A stretch of DNA of 41,240 bases, from NCBI GenBank assembly GCA_002167715.1, contig NHCG01000010.1, positions 320,392 to 361,631 on the forward strand, written 5' to 3'. The notes under the pieces are model-generated. The model saw only the letters and a program-made list of their open reading frames with translations, was not told where the DNA came from and did not search any database. A program made the position numbers and the translations under genes. Below, one piece after another: positions 15,884 to 25,453 of this stretch (positions are counted from its first letter, which is position 1; each line of letters opens with the position of its first letter). This DNA comes from Micavibrio sp. TMED27 (lineage in GTDB: Bacteria; Pseudomonadota; Alphaproteobacteria; Micavibrionales; Micavibrionaceae).

Positions 15884-18800
15884 ATGAATCTCTCAACAGC
15901 ATTTATTGATAGGCCTATTTTTGCCGGCGTGATTTCATTCGTGATTTTTTTGCTTGGGGCAATTGCGATGTTTCAATTGCCGATCTCAGAATATCCTGAA
16001 GTATCACCGCCTTCTGTTCAGGTAAAGGCAAGCTTTCCAGGAGCCAGTCCAGCTGTGGTCGCGGAGACGGTTGCTACACCTCTTGAGGAGCAAATTAGCG
16101 GCGTTGAAGGCCTTATATATATGAACTCATTGGCAACAACGGATGGTCAAATGACATTGACCGCTACGTTTGCCATTGGAACCGATGTGGACTTAGCGCA
16201 GCAACTTGTGCAAAACAGAGTGTCTCAAGCTACTCCGCGTCTACCAGAAGTGACGCGTGATTTAGGGGTGACAGTTTTAAAAAGCTCACCTGATTTGACG
16301 ATGGTTGTTCACCTGAAATCACCTAATAATAGTTATGACTCTCTTTATCTTCGTAATTACGGAACGATTAATATTCGTGATCAGCTTGCTAAAATTCCTG
16401 GTGTTGGGCAGGTGCTATTATTTGGTTCTGGTGACTATGCAATGCGTATTTGGATTAATCCTGACCGTGTTGCTGAACGTGGCATGAACGCATCTGATGT
16501 TGTAAATGCTGTACGCCGTCAGAATATTCAAGCGGCAGCTGGTGTTATTGGCGGTCCTCCATATGATGATAATTTGGAACTTCAATTACCTGTAAATGCG
16601 AAAGGGCGCCTTGAGACGCCTGAGCAGTTTGAAGACATCATTATTAAGCGTGATGAAAATGGTGTTATTACGCGTCTTGAGGATGTCGCAAGGGTCGAGT
16701 TGGATGCACAGAGCTATTCATTGCGATCACTTTTGAATAATGAACAAGCTGTTGCTATTCCTATTTTTTCTGCGCCTGGATCTAATGCGCTGGAGTTGTC
16801 ATCGAATGTGCGCCAGACAATGAAAGAGTTGTCGAAGAGCTTTCCTGATGATTTGGAATATTCGATTGTCTATGACCCAACGGTTTTTGTTCAGCACTCA
16901 ATTGATGGTGTTATTCATACACTGATTGAGGCGATTATTCTGGTTGTTATCGTTGTTGTTGTATTTTTGCAGACATGGCGTGCTTCTATTATTCCGTTGT
17001 TGGCTGTGCCTGTTTCTATTGTGGGTACATTTGCGATTATGTTGCCACTTGGTTTTTCAATTAACGTGCTGTCTCTCTTTGGTTTGATTCTAGCCGTTGG
17101 TATTGTGGTTGACGATGCGATTGTTGTTGTTGAAAATGTTGAGCGAAATATTGATGAAGGAAAGAAGCCACGTGAAGCGACAGTTCAGGCGATGAAAGAG
17201 GTTACTGGGCCTATTATCGCGACCTCGCTTGTTATTGCGGGCGTGTTTATTCCCATTGCATTTATTAGTGGTTTGACAGGCATGTTTTATAAGCAATTTG
17301 CCCTGACCATTGTTATTGCTACTTTTATTTCTACGCTCAATTCATTAACGCTTAGCCCCGCTATGTCTGCGCTTCTTCTAAAGCCAAGAAGTGAACAAAA
17401 AGACTGGTTAACACGTTTGATGGATCTTTTGTTCGGCTGGTTCTTTAAATGGTTTAATAAATTCTTTGATAAGAGCCAGAATAAATATGCGACAAGTATT
17501 GGTTTCGTTAGTCGTCATAGAGCTTCTATGATGCTGTTATTTGTGTTGCTCGTTGGTGCTACATACCAAATGTTTACAATGGTTCCTAAAGGCTTTGTCC
17601 CTATGCAGGATAAGCAATACCTCATTAGTTTTGCTCAGTTGCCACCTGGTGCGACACTTGAGCGTACTGAAGAAGTCATGCGTAAAATGGGTGAGATTGC
17701 CATTAATGAAGAAGGGGTGGCTAATGCTGTTCAGTTCCCTGGACTTTCTGTGAATGGTTTTGTGAACTCTTCGAGTGCAGGTATTGTTTTTGTACCTCTT
17801 GATGATTTTGAAGAACGTACATCACCTGAGCTTAGTGCTGGCGCGATTGCGATGAAGTTGCAGCAAAAATATGCGGCAATTGATGAAGCGTTTATTGCGA
17901 TTTTCCCTCCTCCTCCTGTGCGCGGTCTTGGTACGACTGGCGGGTTCAAGTTGCAGATTGAAGACCGTACGGACCTTGGTTACGAAGCATTAGATGATGT
18001 GATGAAGCAGGTGACAATGAAAGCGTATCAAGCACCAGAATTGAGCGGTGTTTACACGAATTATAACATCAATGTTCCGCAACTATATGCCAATATAAAC
18101 CGTACAAAAGTTGAACAATTAGGTTTATCAGTCGATGAGATATTTAGAACGATGCAGATTTATCTGGGCTCTATTTATGTGAATGACTTTAACCAATTTG
18201 GACGTGTCTATCAGGTTATTGCGCAGGCTGAGAAAGATTATAGAGCTACTCCTAAAGACATTAATAGACTTCAGGTGCAGAATGACCGCGGACAAATGAT
18301 CCCATTAGGCGCTGTTGTAGAGGTGCAGGAGAGCTTTGGTCCGGAGATTGCGTCACGTTATAACTCTTATAGATCAGCAGATTTGAATGGTAACCCTTCG
18401 CCGGGCTATTCATCTGGACAGGCGCAAGATGCCATTACAAAAATTCTTGAGGAGACTCTTCCTCCAGGATTTGAGTTTGAATGGACTGAGCTTACTTATC
18501 AGCAGATTCTGGCAGGGAATACAGCGATCTTTATTTTCCCGCTTTGTATCTTCTTCGTGTTCCTCGTCCTGGCAGCTCAATATGAAAGTCTAACGTTGCC
18601 TTTAGCTGTAATTATGATTGTTCCGATGGGGATTTTATCAGCGATTGTAGGTATTTATTTTACTGGTGGGGATAATAATATCTTTACACAGATCAGCCTT
18701 TTTGTTTTAGCGGGACTGGCATGTAAGAATGCTATTCTTATTGTTGAATTTGCAAGAGAGCTAGAGGACCAAGGGCGCAGTATTATGGATGCAGCGGTTG

Positions 18801-19033
18801 AAGCTTCGCGTCTAAGGCTTAGGCCAATTTTGATGACGTCGTTTGCATTTATTATGGGCGTTATGCCACTAGCGTTTAGTGTTGGTGCAGGGGCTGAAAT
18901 GAGGCAAGCTATTGGTATTGCTGTATTTTATGGGATGCTGGGTGTGACTTTCTTTGGTTTGTTCTTTACACCTGTTTTCTATGTGCTTGTTAGAAAAATC
19001 GAAGACACAATAAGACCGAATAAGAAGGCTTAA
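15884..19033 (+). CDS. RND multidrug efflux pump, HAE1 family (MexF/AcrB-like)
   Basis: A 1049-aa inner-membrane proton/drug antiporter, the usual length for the family. It begins with the hallmark FIDRPIFAGVISFVIFLLG, has FPGASP in the porter domain, and carries the proton-relay aspartates D410 and D411 in GIVVDDAIVVVENVERN, with the essential Lys in GLACKNAILIVEF of helix 10. Two periplasmic loops separate two sets of six helices. The N-terminus and G-rich porter loops resemble MexF more than AcrB. Substrates are not predictable. It is 61 bp after the adaptor and 2 bp before the outer-membrane factor. Confidence 0.95.
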   Translation: MNLSTAFIDRPIFAGVISFVIFLLGAIAMFQLPISEYPEVSPPSVQVKASFPGASPAVVAETVATPLEEQISGVEGLIYMNSLATTDGQMTLTATFAIGTDVDLAQQLVQNRVSQATPRLPEVTRDLGVTVLKSSPDLTMVVHLKSPNNSYDSLYLRNYGTINIRDQLAKIPGVGQVLLFGSGDYAMRIWINPDRVAERGMNASDVVNAVRRQNIQAAAGVIGGPPYDDNLELQLPVNAKGRLETPEQFEDIIIKRDENGVITRLEDVARVELDAQSYSLRSLLNNEQAVAIPIFSAPGSNALELSSNVRQTMKELSKSFPDDLEYSIVYDPTVFVQHSIDGVIHTLIEAIILVVIVVVVFLQTWRASIIPLLAVPVSIVGTFAIMLPLGFSINVLSLFGLILAVGIVVDDAIVVVENVERNIDEGKKPREATVQAMKEVTGPIIATSLVIAGVFIPIAFISGLTGMFYKQFALTIVIATFISTLNSLTLSPAMSALLLKPRSEQKDWLTRLMDLLFGWFFKWFNKFFDKSQNKYATSIGFVSRHRASMMLLFVLLVGATYQMFTMVPKGFVPMQDKQYLISFAQLPPGATLERTEEVMRKMGEIAINEEGVANAVQFPGLSVNGFVNSSSAGIVFVPLDDFEERTSPELSAGAIAMKLQQKYAAIDEAFIAIFPPPPVRGLGTTGGFKLQIEDRTDLGYEALDDVMKQVTMKAYQAPELSGVYTNYNINVPQLYANINRTKVEQLGLSVDEIFRTMQIYLGSIYVNDFNQFGRVYQVIAQAEKDYRATPKDINRLQVQNDRGQMIPLGAVVEVQESFGPEIASRYNSYRSADLNGNPSPGYSSGQAQDAITKILEETLPPGFEFEWTELTYQQILAGNTAIFIFPLCIFFVFLVLAAQYESLTLPLAVIMIVPMGILSAIVGIYFTGGDNNIFTQISLFVLAGLACKNAILIVEFARELEDQGRSIMDAAVEASRLRLRPILMTSFAFIMGVMPLAFSVGAGAEMRQAIGIAVFYGMLGVTFFGLFFTPVFYVLVRKIEDTIRPNKKA

Positions 19034-19035
19034 TC

Positions 19036-20418
19036 ATGAAAAATTCATATAGGAAATATCTATTACTTTTTACGGCCAGTTTTTCTTTAACTGCGTGTGT
19101 AACGGATGAGCTAAGTCTTTCTAATATTAGTATGCCTAAGCTTTGGAGTGTTGAAACCCCTAAAGACACAGTTAAAATCGAAGATGCGAAGTATTTGAAA
19201 TCTTGGTGGAAGCGATTTAATGATCCTGTGCTTGATACTTTAGTTGATAAGGTATTGAGCGATAGTCCAGATCGTTTAATCGCAGAAGCTCGTGTGTTAG
19301 AGGCCCGAGGGATACAGCGCACTGCACGCTCTGTGTTGTTTCCTCAGGTGGGTGCGAGTGCATCATTAACACGTGAAGATTATGATGTTCAAGGTTCGGG
19401 GCTATATCCAGAAACATTACATGATGCGCGTTTTGATGCGTCTTATGAACTGGATATATTTGGCCGTAATAGAAGAAGTTTTAGAGCTGCAGATGAAGGA
19501 CTCCTTGCCCTTCAAGAGGAATATCATGATGTTTCTTTAACTTTAATCGCTGAGGTTATGCGTAGCTATATTGATTTTAGAGAGGCACAGCTCCAAAAGG
19601 CTATCGCAGATAAAAACCTTAAAGCTCAGGAAAAGACGCTTTCACTAATTCAAGAATTAAAAAGAGTAGGTGAAGCGCCATTATTAGACGTGGAAAGAGC
19701 CAATAATCTTGTGAATAGCACGCGATCATCTATTCCTGAATTTAACAGAGCAGAGAAAAATGCGCGCTTGCGTATTAGTATCTTAACCGGAGAACTGCCT
19801 GAAAAGCTTGTTGATCAGCTTGATAACCAAGCTTCAATACCCGGTGCTGAGCTATTACCAGTTATGGTTAGTCCAGCGAGTGTGATTGCGCAGCGTCCGG
19901 ATGTTAGAGCCGCAGCGCATAATTTTGCGGAGGCTACAGATTTAAAAGAAGCCGCTGTTTCTAATCTCTTTCCATCATTTTCTATAAGCAGTTTTTATGG
20001 TGTTACAGATAGTGTGATATCAGGAGGTACAAACATTTGGAGTGCGGCTATTGGTACGGCTGTATCTTTGATAGATTTTGGACGGATAGAGGGGCAAATA
20101 GACGCGGCAAGTGCACGTGAAATGCAAGCTTATCAACTTTACCGTAAAACGATTATTGAAGCGGTTGTAGAAGTCGAAACGGCTTTGAATGATTATTCTA
20201 ATATCTCTGAAAGTCAGAATTCACTTCAGCAGGCCTATATTAGTGCTGATAAAGCTTTAGAGCTATCGCAAACGTTATATAAAGAGGGAGCTGTTTCCTT
20301 TTTGGATGTTCTAGATGCGCAGCGTAGTGCTAACAACGCGGAGGCAGAATATCTTAGGGCTAAAGCTTCTCAGTCAGAGAGCTTGGTGCGTTTATTTAAA
20401 GCGCTTGGTGTGTACTAA
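19036..20418 (+). CDS. Outer-membrane efflux lipoprotein (NodT/OprM family)
   Basis: A 460-aa TolC-like channel. The signal peptide ends with lipobox SLTAC (Cys21). Two OEP repeats follow, each with long alpha-barrel helices (LIAEVMRSYIDFREAQLQ; TIIEAVVEVETALNDYSNI). Typical motifs are SWWKRFNDPVLDTLVDK, VIAQRPDVRAAAHN, and 'GAVSFLDVLDAQRSANNAE'. It completes the RND tripartite system. Its end is 10 bp from the convergent kinase gene, with no strong terminator between. Confidence 0.95.
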   Translation: MKNSYRKYLLLFTASFSLTACVTDELSLSNISMPKLWSVETPKDTVKIEDAKYLKSWWKRFNDPVLDTLVDKVLSDSPDRLIAEARVLEARGIQRTARSVLFPQVGASASLTREDYDVQGSGLYPETLHDARFDASYELDIFGRNRRSFRAADEGLLALQEEYHDVSLTLIAEVMRSYIDFREAQLQKAIADKNLKAQEKTLSLIQELKRVGEAPLLDVERANNLVNSTRSSIPEFNRAEKNARLRISILTGELPEKLVDQLDNQASIPGAELLPVMVSPASVIAQRPDVRAAAHNFAEATDLKEAAVSNLFPSFSISSFYGVTDSVISGGTNIWSAAIGTAVSLIDFGRIEGQIDAASAREMQAYQLYRKTIIEAVVEVETALNDYSNISESQNSLQQAYISADKALELSQTLYKEGAVSFLDVLDAQRSANNAEAEYLRAKASQSESLVRLFKALGVY

Positions 20419-20428
20419 GCTCTTCTTC

Positions 20429-22024
20429 TTAATGCTTTGAAACTTTTTTATCCCTGATCTCTTTGAGTTTAAGCTTAAGGTGGTTGATACGATATGGTTT
20501 GTAGAGCATGGGGTAATTTTCGATATGTTTTATGTCAGGTACAGAAGCGTCTATATAACCAGTTGTGAAGAGTAACTCTATCTCAGGCTTAATAGACTCT
20601 ATTCTTGCAGCAAGCTGTACGCCGTTTAATTCACCCGGCATAGTGATATCTGTAAAGAGAATATCAATTTCATCTTTATATTTTTGAAATATTTCAAGTG
20701 CTTCGTCGCCTGTGCTGGCTTCTATAACTTTATATCCCATTTCTTTTAGCATTGTTGATGCTACAAATTTAATCTCCTCTTCATCCTCGACTAGCAGGAT
20801 TGTATCTGTGCCTTTGAAATTTTGATCTATAAAATCAACTTCAATATCGTTATGCATGTTTTTATTTTTGTCTATTTCTTTTGTTGGGAAATAGAGGGAA
20901 AAAACTGTGCCATGATCCTTTTTGCTTTTAAATTTTATGGCGCCTTTTGATTCTTTTATAAAGCCGTAGACAACACTTAGCCCCAAGCCTGTACCTTTGC
21001 CTATTTCTTTAGTTGTAACAAAGGGATCGAATATGTTTTCCATGACATTTTCATTTATACCTGTGCCAGTATCCGCAATATCTATTCTAATATATTCTCC
21101 GGGGGGGAGGTCTAGCTCTATAGCTTCTTCTTTAGATAGCTGAATATTTTGGGTTGATATATCTAGCTTTCCACCGTCTGGCATAGCATCGCGGGCATTG
21201 AGACTAATATTTATAAGCGCGTGTTCAAGCTGTGAGGCATCTACACTGATTGTCTTTATATTCCCATCAAGATTGAGAGTGATATCTATGGATCTTTCTA
21301 ATGTTCTACGGAGAAGGCTTTCAATCTCTTCTATCATTTGGTTCGGGTTTAGCGGGACAGGTTCTAAACTTTTTTGACGGGCAAAAAGCATAAGCTTACG
21401 CACTAAGTTCGCGCCGCGTTCAGTTGTGTTTTCAATATTTTTAATTCTGTTCAGTAAATCTTCTCTGTTAATTTCTTCTTTTTCACATTGCATATTTACA
21501 TCATGAATATTGCCTAAAATTACAGTTAGTAAGTTATTGAAATCATGGGCTACACCGCCAGTAAGGTTGCCGATAGCATCCATTTTTTGTGAGTGTAACA
21601 AGATTTGTTTTGTTTCGTGGTTTGCCTTTTTGAGCTCAAAGACTTCTTTTGCTTTTGCTATGGCAATATTCAGTGTGTCTCTGGACATATTATTTTTCAT
21701 TATATAATCCTGAGCGCCGTATCTGATTGCGTCTATGGCAATGGCTTCACTGCCTTGACCGGTCATCATTATAATTGGGGCTGGGCCAAGGTCACGCTGT
21801 TTGTCATAGGTGGATTTTAGAACGCTGATCCCATCCATATCAGGGAGCATATAATCAAGGAATATATAATCTATGTCATTACGATTATTTATGGTTTCTA
21901 ATGCTTCTTTTGCAGTTTTAAGCTCTATAAATTCAATATCGTTGTTATTTCGAGATTGGACTGATCGTTTAATTAGCATGCGGTCGTTAATGTCATCATC
22001 AATTATTAAGACAGCCTTGCCCAT
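20429..22024 (-). CDS. Cytoplasmic hybrid histidine kinase, REC-HisKA-HATPase-REC
   Basis: I chose the ATG at 22024 (531 aa), which follows GAGGAG; the longer frame adds 13 unlikely residues. The order is: receiver domain with phospho-acceptor D57 (YIFLDYMLPDMDG); a short coiled linker; an H-box with H160 (GGVAHDFNNLLTVI); N/G boxes (NISLNARDAMPDGG, DTGTGINENVMENIFDPF, GKGTGLGLSVVYG); and a C-terminal receiver (VEDEEEIKF ... FTDITMPGELNG). No membrane segment is seen, so the input is probably phosphorelay through the first receiver. It diverges from a small membrane-protein gene with a sigma-54 promoter. Partner and output are not adjacent. Confidence 0.92.
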   Translation of the reverse strand: MGKAVLIIDDDINDRMLIKRSVQSRNNNDIEFIELKTAKEALETINNRNDIDYIFLDYMLPDMDGISVLKSTYDKQRDLGPAPIIMMTGQGSEAIAIDAIRYGAQDYIMKNNMSRDTLNIAIAKAKEVFELKKANHETKQILLHSQKMDAIGNLTGGVAHDFNNLLTVILGNIHDVNMQCEKEEINREDLLNRIKNIENTTERGANLVRKLMLFARQKSLEPVPLNPNQMIEEIESLLRRTLERSIDITLNLDGNIKTISVDASQLEHALINISLNARDAMPDGGKLDISTQNIQLSKEEAIELDLPPGEYIRIDIADTGTGINENVMENIFDPFVTTKEIGKGTGLGLSVVYGFIKESKGAIKFKSKKDHGTVFSLYFPTKEIDKNKNMHNDIEVDFIDQNFKGTDTILLVEDEEEIKFVASTMLKEMGYKVIEASTGDEALEIFQKYKDEIDILFTDITMPGELNGVQLAARIESIKPEIELLFTTGYIDASVPDIKHIENYPMLYKPYRINHLKLKLKEIRDKKVSKH

Positions 22025-22168
22025 TTTTACTCCTCTATGGTTTAGGTAAGTTTTACTCGGCAAAATATTCTTTTTGTATTCATATTACCTAGTAGTTCAT
22101 TAGATATTATTTCAGCTCAAAATGCAGCAATCATAAGCTTTTGCATACAACCGCACTTATTTCATGTA

Positions 22169-22184
22169 TGGCACGTCTCTTGCA
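22169..22184 (+). promoter_or_regulatory. Sigma-54 (RpoN) promoter, perfect consensus
   Basis: TGGCACGTCTCTTGCA matches the -24/-12 consensus TGGCACGN4TTGCW exactly, with the invariant GG and GC at the correct 12-bp distance. It lies 35 bp upstream of the ATG of the small membrane protein, giving a short leader. A bacterial enhancer-binding protein would be needed; none is encoded in this window. Confidence 0.85.
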
Positions 22185-22219
22185 TTATGTAAATTATAAA
22201 CTAAAGAAGGGTGTATGAA

Positions 22220-22591
22220 ATGAATGTAAAAGCAGTCACGAAAATGAAAAGTGGTTCTAAGATAATTATTGTCGGAGCTTGTTTAAAGGTTACCGATATT
22301 GATGAGCGTTATTTATATAAAAAACCAGTCGATAGTTATAATGAAGCTCATTTATTAGATACTAAAAAAATCAATGTTAATGGGCTGTCATCCAGCTTTA
22401 TAGGAACGCGTTTGCTAATCCTTGCTGGGGTTTTAATTTTCTTTGGAGCGTTTGTTTCTGCAAGTTCATCGCAGTCAGGTGTATTTGAAAAGCTCAATTT
22501 TAGCGATAGCTCAAAATTGGAGGGTATGTTTAAGGATAAGAATGATGATCTTGCATATGCCCTTAATGCACTAGAAATAGGAGCGGAATAA
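22220..22591 (+). CDS. Small single-TM protein of unknown function (sigma-54 driven)
   Basis: 123 aa from the ATG at 22220, preceded by GAAGGG; an in-frame GTG at 22211 is an alternative. There is a basic N-terminal part (MNVKAVTKMKSGSKIIIVGAC...), one membrane helix at about residues 64-82 (RLLILAGVLIFFGAFVSAS), and an acidic/serine-rich tail. I do not recognise a family. It is the only gene of its transcript, bounded by the sigma-54 promoter and a strong terminator hairpin. Confidence 0.65.
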   Translation: MNVKAVTKMKSGSKIIIVGACLKVTDIDERYLYKKPVDSYNEAHLLDTKKINVNGLSSSFIGTRLLILAGVLIFFGAFVSASSSQSGVFEKLNFSDSSKLEGMFKDKNDDLAYALNALEIGAE

Positions 22592-22620
22592 AAAACAGGC
22601 TCCTATAAGGGAGCCTGTCT
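22590..22620. terminator. Bidirectional intrinsic terminator
   Basis: A 9-bp GC-rich stem (ACAGGCTCC 22595-22603 with GGAGCCTGT 22610-22618) has a 6-nt loop. An A-run on the left acts as the T-tract for the minus-strand TonB operon. It lies between two convergent genes. Confidence 0.85.
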
Positions 22621-22643
22621 TGAAAAATTATAAACCTAAATTC

Positions 22644-24692
22644 TTAGAATTTCTTAGATAGAGAAACGAATAGACGGCGTTCAATATCTGGTCCTGGTGA
22701 AGTTTGTGTATCAGCACTTTGAATATTTGTGCCGTGTACAGCAACTGTTACACCATCATCAAAGTTATAGGCTACGCGGCCATTAAAGCCTACATAGCTA
22801 TCAACATCGCCGTAACCAGTTGTAGATGTTGTGTTTGTTGTTGATGCATATGGCTGTGTACCTGAGAGGTAGTATGCGAGTGCATCTGCTTCCCATGGTC
22901 CTGAAGTATAACCAAGGTTAAACTTCACCTGGTGCTGTGGTGTGCTTTCTTCATATTCTTTACCGACATTAAGAATGCCTTGTGCATTTTCATTACGAAG
23001 ATCATCAGAGATGTACTGATAAATGTAACCTAATCCCCAGTTCCAGTTTTCTTGGAAATCACCTTTAAGAGCAAGTTCCAATCCAATTGTGTCACTGTCA
23101 CCAATGTTAAGTGTTTCTGCAATGCCTGTGGCGGTTACGTTCGCACCAATAGTTTTTACATCTTCAGAGCTTTGGTAGAATAAAGCTGAACGGAAGAGGC
23201 CGTTATCGATGAAGTCTAAGTTACGATCCCAAGCTAGTTCGTAGTTTGTTACAACTACTGGCTCTAGGCGCGGGTTACCTGTGAAATATGCAAGGCCTGC
23301 ACCTCTTAGATCAAGGTCAATACCAAATTCGATCAAACTCGGTACTTCGAGGCCACGTGCTGTACTTAGACGAAGAGTGTCTACATCACTTGCTTGGTAA
23401 ACAAGACCGCTATTATAGCTTATCTCTGTAGAGTTTTGATCAAAGTCATTATTTGTGTAACCAGAAGCGGCGCCACCTGCAAATTGACCTTCACGCTCTA
23501 GCTGAAGATGGTCAACGCGTAAAGCATTTGTCCATGATAGTTTGTCATTGATTTTCCAATTCCACATACCACTTGCTGCATAGACTTCATAGGAAATCTC
23601 AGCACCTGTGTTTTGTAAAACGGATGAATTACCTTCTGATGTTACTTCATTTTTACGGTATTCTAAACCAGCACGCACAGTGTGTTTTGGATTAAGCTCT
23701 TTTGTTGCACTTAGCTGTGCAACGAATACTTCGTTATCAAGCTTATCAGCATCTTGGTTGTTATCCCAATCAAGGTAGTTTTTATATACGTTAGCCTTAA
23801 TTAGTCCCCAAGATGTGTCCGCTTCGTATGTTGCTTTTGCTGATTTTGTTTCATATGAGCTATCGAAGAAACCTGAGAGAATATTGTAGTCACCTTGCTG
23901 TGCATTTGAACCTGAAAGTTCTACTCTTAGCTGTGATTTGTTTGTTAGCTGATACAATGCATCAAGGTTAATCTGTTCTTGCTCAGGGTCTTTGATGGAA
24001 TATGTACCATCTGTTTCAAACAGGGCGGTTGTTTCATTTCGATCACCTTCCATTGCATCAGCGCGGCGAATCCCTGCTGAAACACGAACACCAAGCTTAT
24101 CGTTCAGCTTCATTGATTGAATGAAATGTGCTTTACGGAAGTCTTGTGTACCAACAGTTACACCCGCAGATGATTCATCATTATAAAGTGGGTTGTGTGT
24201 AACGATGTTGATCACGCCGCTCACTGCGTTAAAGCCGAATAGAGCTGTGTTAGGGCCCTTAACAACCTCGATCTGTTGAATTTCTTCTAGTTGTACAGGG
24301 ATGGTTGACCATGCAGTAAAGCCATAGTGGTCAAGATAAACCTGACGACCATTCACAAGGACCAGCATTCTTTGTGATAGTGGCTGGTTATAACCACGTA
24401 CGCTGATGTCATAACCTTGTGTTGATGTTTGAAGAACGTTTACGCCATTTACTTTACGTAGAACTTCTGCAAGATCAACAGCACCAGAACGGCGAATGTC
24501 TTCTTGAGTTAAGATCTCCATTGTTACAGGTACTTCAGAGGCACGCTGTGGTTTACCTGTTGCTGATGTTGTTACAGGTTCACCAAAAAGTTCCTGCATA
24601 GTAGCGTAGTCAATACTTTGTGCATTCGCTCCTGAGTGTGCGGCCAGAGTAAGTACTGCACATGAAGCTGTTAGTGTGAGTAATTTTTTCAT
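22644..24692 (-). CDS. TonB-dependent outer-membrane receptor
   Basis: 682 aa from the ATG at 24692 (after GGAGAGAG); a signal peptide ends near GANAQS. The plug domain shows VPVTMEILTQEDIRRSGAVDL, VRGYNQPLSQRMLVLVNGRQVY, and IEVVKGPNTALFGFNAVSGVINI. A 22-strand-type beta-barrel ends with aromatic RRLFVSLSKKF. Known role: energy-dependent uptake through TonB-ExbB-ExbD. The plug resembles receptors paired with YfiR-like periplasmic proteins, and such a gene lies directly upstream. The ligand is unknown: no Fur box or riboswitch is seen. Confidence 0.93.
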   Translation of the reverse strand: MKKLLTLTASCAVLTLAAHSGANAQSIDYATMQELFGEPVTTSATGKPQRASEVPVTMEILTQEDIRRSGAVDLAEVLRKVNGVNVLQTSTQGYDISVRGYNQPLSQRMLVLVNGRQVYLDHYGFTAWSTIPVQLEEIQQIEVVKGPNTALFGFNAVSGVINIVTHNPLYNDESSAGVTVGTQDFRKAHFIQSMKLNDKLGVRVSAGIRRADAMEGDRNETTALFETDGTYSIKDPEQEQINLDALYQLTNKSQLRVELSGSNAQQGDYNILSGFFDSSYETKSAKATYEADTSWGLIKANVYKNYLDWDNNQDADKLDNEVFVAQLSATKELNPKHTVRAGLEYRKNEVTSEGNSSVLQNTGAEISYEVYAASGMWNWKINDKLSWTNALRVDHLQLEREGQFAGGAASGYTNNDFDQNSTEISYNSGLVYQASDVDTLRLSTARGLEVPSLIEFGIDLDLRGAGLAYFTGNPRLEPVVVTNYELAWDRNLDFIDNGLFRSALFYQSSEDVKTIGANVTATGIAETLNIGDSDTIGLELALKGDFQENWNWGLGYIYQYISDDLRNENAQGILNVGKEYEESTPQHQVKFNLGYTSGPWEADALAYYLSGTQPYASTTNTTSTTGYGDVDSYVGFNGRVAYNFDDGVTVAVHGTNIQSADTQTSPGPDIERRLFVSLSKKF

Positions 24693-24714
24693 TTTATCTC
24701 TCTCCAATTTTAAA

Positions 24715-25236
24715 TTATTTCTTTGTGATCATCATGCTAAAAGCAGAAGCGAATTCTGTTCCCGTTTTGCCTGCTGCGGCTGTGCTAACGAGAATGTCTA
24801 CGCTTGGCTCAGTTTTAACAACAAGCACGCAGCCACCACCAAGGCATGCTTCGTCAGTTGATACTGTTAAGCCGCCATTTGCTGCTGCTTTATCAAGAGC
24901 TGCACCGTAAATGCTGTTTGCACCGCGTGTTACAAAAATAACTTTTGATGATGCAGCGCCAGCTGAAGAGACTTTATTACCTGTTAGCTTTACTTTTTTG
25001 CCAATACCGCCAGAGGTTAGTGTGATGATTTCATCTGCATGGGCTACAGAATCAGAATTGCTTGGGTCAAATAATACGTCCATTGTAATAGCGCCGCTTG
25101 GGCCACCGTTAATAAAGCCAACTGCTTTTGCTATGGTTTCAATGTCTTTTTTACTATCTGCATACGCTGGTGCGCTAAAGAATGCCGAGGCAGCCAATAC
25201 CAAACCCAGTTTTTTTAGGTTTTTGATATGATTCAT
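24715..25236 (-). CDS. YfiR-like (DUF4154-type) periplasmic protein
   Basis: 173 aa from the ATG at 25236 (after AAAGGA); the signal peptide is MNHIKNLKKLGLVLAASAFF...AYA. The mature domain alternates beta strands and helices (AITMDVLFDPSN, KVKLTGNKV, SKVIFVTRGANSIYGAALDKA, GGLTVSTDEACLGGGCVLVV, PSVDILVSTAAAGKTGTEFASAFSMM). This order and the terminal strand-helix resemble YfiR/DUF4154, although identity to family signatures is low. Two Cys (ACLGGGC) could form a disulfide. It lies 22 bp upstream of the TonB receptor gene and is surely co-transcribed. Confidence 0.55.
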   Translation of the reverse strand: MNHIKNLKKLGLVLAASAFFSAPAYADSKKDIETIAKAVGFINGGPSGAITMDVLFDPSNSDSVAHADEIITLTSGGIGKKVKLTGNKVSSAGAASSKVIFVTRGANSIYGAALDKAAANGGLTVSTDEACLGGGCVLVVKTEPSVDILVSTAAAGKTGTEFASAFSMMITKK

Positions 25237-25283
25237 TTTTTTTCCTTTCTTTGGAACCTTAAAAGAACTCAATAGTTTCGCTA

Positions 25284-25301
25284 AGTTCTACGGGTAGAAC
25301 T
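25284..25301. promoter_or_regulatory. 18-bp palindrome upstream of the YfiR-like/TonB operon
   Basis: AGTTCTAC and GTAGAACT are exact complements with a 2-bp spacer. The site lies 48 bp before the start codon, in the divergent intergenic region shared with the chemoreceptor gene. It is a plausible operator. The GTTC/GAAC arms recall LexA boxes, but the spacing fits neither the alphaproteobacterial direct repeat nor the Gram-positive palindrome. Confidence 0.5.
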
Positions 25302-25453
25302 AAAAAATTTCGGAATTATCTACGCAGTATTGAATTTCCCTGATACACATATTCTGATATACTGTAAAGTGAGTGGGATAGTATTCCTCAATTTCCTGTG
25401 TATATATAAAGAATTGAAAAATAAAAAAATTAATCAGACAAGGATTGTTCTAA

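Noticed and set aside
24725-25231. Long plus-strand open frames opposite the YfiR-like gene and others opposite TonB, kinase and acs genes
   Set aside because: They are antisense shadows without ribosome-binding sites or family features and conflict with well-supported genes.
25284-25301. LexA box
   Set aside because: GTTC and GAAC are separated by 8 bp as a palindrome; alphaproteobacterial LexA uses a GTTC-N7-GTTC direct repeat and Gram-positive LexA GAAC-N4-GTTC.
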